NCBI GenBank assembly: GCA_036571765.1
Contig: BROE01000011.1
Location: forward strand, 2,435,876 to 2,499,875
Length of the DNA stretch: 64,000 bases
Source of the DNA: Plecoglossus altivelis
Lineage: Eukaryota; Chordata; Actinopteri; Osmeriformes; Plecoglossidae
Reading direction: 5' to 3'
A model generated the notes under the pieces. That model made no database searches. It had not been told where the DNA came from and saw only the letters and a list, made by a program, of their open reading frames with translations. Within the stretch, counting starts at the first letter, position 1. Every line of letters starts with the position of its first letter. A program made the translations under genes and the position numbers. Positions 61,143 through 64,000 of this stretch are shown here, one piece after another.

Positions 61143-64000
61143 TTACATGCCGTGCTGGACAAGGGAGAAATTCTTCATAGCGCTATCCAGAGACAATCCT
61201 GCCTCCTGCATCTCGTACCTAGAGGGGACGACAACAAAAAGCAACATATCTGTATCAAATATGTCCACAGCACAAGCATCCACTACAACACAAGAACAGG
61301 AAACAGTAGGATGCAAGGGGTCTCCCACACCTTCCCATCACCCCTAACAGACACCCCACCCTCCCTTACCAGTCCCCCATGGAGATGGTGTAGTAGACAG
61401 GCGGTCTGATTTCACTGCTGAAGGTGTTCAAGTCCTCCAGGCCACTGGCTCCCATGTTACTGAACACCAGCCACTCCCCCACAGCCAGCTCTGGTAGCAG
61501 ACAGCGCTCTACCACTTGCTCCAGAGGGTCACATGACGGGCCCCAGAGGCTGCTGGGAAATACCGGCTCTCCTGCAGTCAGCGGCTTCTGCGTAAGAGGA
61601 GGGTTATCAGGAGCTGGTTGTGTAGAGACTAGACAGTATGTCAGGTACAGGGCCATGACACGGCCAGTAGAGGGCAGCAAGACAGGACTGCTCATAGTGG
61701 TGAGTGGGCTTGTTAGGGGATATTGCATGGGGAGCTTTAGAGACATCCCACACATCCGTATGTTTTGATCCTAACTAAACCACATTCAACACAAAAAACA
61801 ATAAATTATGAAAAGAGTTGTCATATCACCTACGTGTGAATACATGCACACACACAAAAGCGTTTAATAGTATTTAAAAGGGTCCTGAGCCATACGTATC
61901 CATACATCAACTTAACAGATTCAGAGCATTTTAGTGACATTCCAAGCTCAGTGTCAGAACAGGCTGGATCTGCCTGAACATTACAGTTGTTAATGACTGT
62001 TTCCTGGCAGCATACTGACCTTGTGCACAGATGGGACAGGGACAATGTTTCCCAGTAGCTTGTGGCCAAATGACCCGTACACGCCTTCGTTCATGTAGTA
62101 CAGGAACTCTGGTTTGCTGTTGGGACTCAGTCCAACTAGAGATAGGGAGACAGGGAAAAGGTTGCATTGAACAGGTGACATACTGACCTCATTGTTGGGA
62201 GACAACCGGGTAACGTGTACGTTCGGTGCAAACTGCCTCATACGAATCAATCAACAGAATGGGAGGGGAGAGGGAGAGAGAGAGAGAGCAGGGGAGAGAG
62301 CAGGGGAGGGAGAGAGAGTTGGGTCATCTTGAGCCATACCTAGGGGAAGGCTGTTCCAGTCCTGAGCCTTAACCTTCTTGCCAATCACACTGACAGCGAG
62401 GGTGAAGGCAGATGACACGTAAAAGCTGCCAGCTTCAGCGAGGACTTCCACCCCAGACAGAGAGGGGAAGTAGGCGTCCAGAAGAGGTCTGATGGCACTG
62501 GTAACCTACAACACACAGGCTTGATCACACACTGGACAGCTACTGACAAGCTGCTGGACTGATGAGAGACGGCTATGGATAGTCTCATACTTGGACGTAG
62601 GCAGTGATGGGAGGGTCGTTATATTACCTGTCTCAGCTGGAACTCGGAGCCACTGAATCCACCTCCAATATCCAGGACTTTCATGTTGAAGCCCAGGTCA
62701 GTCTTAACAGGAAACCACACATTGCATTAAAACCTCCAAGTGCAGAGGAAGCATCTTTGTACAAGATAAGACAAGTAAGCAAGCCCATTTATACAGCAGG
62801 AATCTTGGCTTCAGTCAGTTTGAGATTGAAATGACCTCTCATTACACTCCTATAAAACACATCATAAAGTGTTACGTTTCCCCGTGCGGGAAAAAGTATT
62901 TCCTCCTTCTATCAAGCCTTGATGGGCTTTGAACTGAAAGAACTTCTTACCCCCATGTCAAACACGCAGCGGGCATCTGACAGTGCGTGAGTGTAGGCCT
63001 GGAGGTCTTTGCAGGAGGACGGGATGTGGAACCTGATGGGTGAAACACACTTCAATAAGAGCCCCTCAGTACAGACTCAAGCTTCAACAAGGCTCGTCTG
63101 GGACAACAGACGAATCGGATACAGCTGTCCGATCTGACCTCCCGCTTACATAAACTGTCACGTGATACAATGTCATTTGTCTCTTCAAGAGTGTTTTTAC
63201 ATTTCCCTACTGCCCCCCCACTCCTTCACAATCAAAAAGTTCCCAAGCAAGCTAGATCTGGTACATCAACAATTCCAAAGCCAAAACGCTGTCTAGTATG
63301 CAAATTCTAGCTACAAAAAAAACCCCTGCTCGCTCCAGCAGAATATACAAGCACAGAATTGACTGTGGCAGGGAAGTACAAACATACAACATATGAAACA
63401 TAATGCAGGTAGCACAGAGCAGACAGTCTGTATTGGCAGAGTAGTGAAAGGCTTGACAGTAAAAGTAGAATGTGCAGTTTTGGGATGTAAACCGTTCCTG
63501 TTCCTCCCACAATCTATGCAAAACCCCAGAACACTGCTGACATCGCTTGCCTACACTACTGAGGGAAATGCTCATTGGCAACGCTCAGTTGTGTTAAGAT
63601 ATCATATGTTTCACAACCACTAACACTGTGTCAGTCTCTGCGAGTTACAAGCTACCCAACAGTATATACTAATAAATTATAACTACACACCCTACCATTC
63701 ATATACATCCACTAGCTGCCAATTATGGTGCACGACAGGTTCCTCATCTGAGTCAGAATCTGAATGAGTCTCAAACATAATTTGCTGAATTGCTCCAAAC
63801 TTTCTACTATCCGTTTCTGAACTTAATTCAAAGACAGCGTTGACGTCAAGCCCTGGACAGCCCATTTTAAAAGTGAATTGGTGCCGTTCCACAAGCTAAC
63901 CCACAGTATAATCTCCGTCTCCAGGTTAACTCACGTCACTCCTACAACCTCCACCCCCAGGTCCTTGGCCAGCTCCAGCAGGTGCTTGCAGCTCTTCAGG
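61143..64000 (-). CDS. azin1: AZIN1, antizyme inhibitor 1; 5' part outside window
   Basis: Ornithine-decarboxylase homologue without decarboxylase activity. It binds antizyme and so frees ODC and raises polyamine synthesis. Exons (high to low) are 63935->64000, 62951-63032, 62628-62702, 62340-62505, 62020-62135, 61370-61587 and 61143-61218 (TAA), all joining in phase. Matching blocks are ALSDARCVFDMG, KVLDIGGGFSGSEFQL, GSFYVSSAFTLAV, YYMNEGVYGSF, SSLWGPSCDPLEQVVERCLL and DWYEMQEAGLSLDSAMKNF. The ending VQHGM and the EMQEAG...MKNF segment fit AZIN1, not ODC1 (no PEST tail with ARINV) or AZIN2. The N-terminal barrel with the former cofactor lysine is outside the window. The human editing site Ser367 aligns with Arg here. 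Confidence 0.94.

Noticed and set aside
61143..64000. Ornithine decarboxylase (ODC1) rather than antizyme inhibitor
   Set aside because: The last exons end with EMQEAG...MKNF as in AZIN1, and there is no ODC degradation tail. The Cys in WGPSCD is shared by both and does not decide.

Overview
The window is vertebrate nuclear DNA, almost certainly from a teleost fish. Genes have many short exons with GT-AG introns, long dinucleotide microsatellites ((TG)n, (CA)n, (CT)n) are common, and the proteins match vertebrate families over their full length but differ as expected for fish orthologues. The species cannot be fixed from the sequence. Eight protein-coding genes are clear, plus one partial gene at the right edge. 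I rebuilt each one exon by exon, checking that phases join.

Layout, left to right: MAPK15 (ERK7/8 kinase, + strand, first exon outside the window, 190-5229); GRINA/TMBIM3 (+, non-coding first exon ending at 6000, CDS 11260-13820); SYCE1 (synaptonemal complex central element, +, 15967-18351); FAM83H (-, 25884 down to 20734); an 8 kb gene-poor stretch (26-34 kb) with simple repeats, a degenerate interspersed element and two weak candidate exons; ANKIB1 (ankyrin/RBR E3 ligase, +, 5' exon ending at 34490, CDS 36314-45905); SNRPD1 (Sm D1, +, 49673-51907); GGCT (+, 52448-53537); ADNP2 (-, 58227 down to 54578); and the 3' half of AZIN1 (-, running off the right edge down to 61143).

The genes do not form a pathway. 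As I recall the human map, MAPK15, FAM83H and GRINA lie near each other on 8q24.3, while the other genes sit on several other human chromosomes. The block is therefore part conserved synteny and part fish-specific rearrangement. Spacing is tight in places: GRINA/SYCE1, SNRPD1/GGCT, and ADNP2/AZIN1. SYCE1/FAM83H and GGCT/ADNP2 converge.

The most unusual structures are tandem repeats that meet gene function. A 34-bp minisatellite in ANKIB1 copies the exon's own 5' splice donor nine times. A 46-bp minisatellite in another ANKIB1 intron carries a hairpin in most units. A 15-bp coding satellite (32 units) makes a 160-residue pentapeptide domain in ADNP2. A 30/60-bp coding repeat sits in the GRINA N-terminus. 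Other points are a decayed tRNA-Cys copy in a FAM83H intron, loss of the human AZIN1 RNA-editing serine, and a short SYCE1. I found no convincing new system beyond these.
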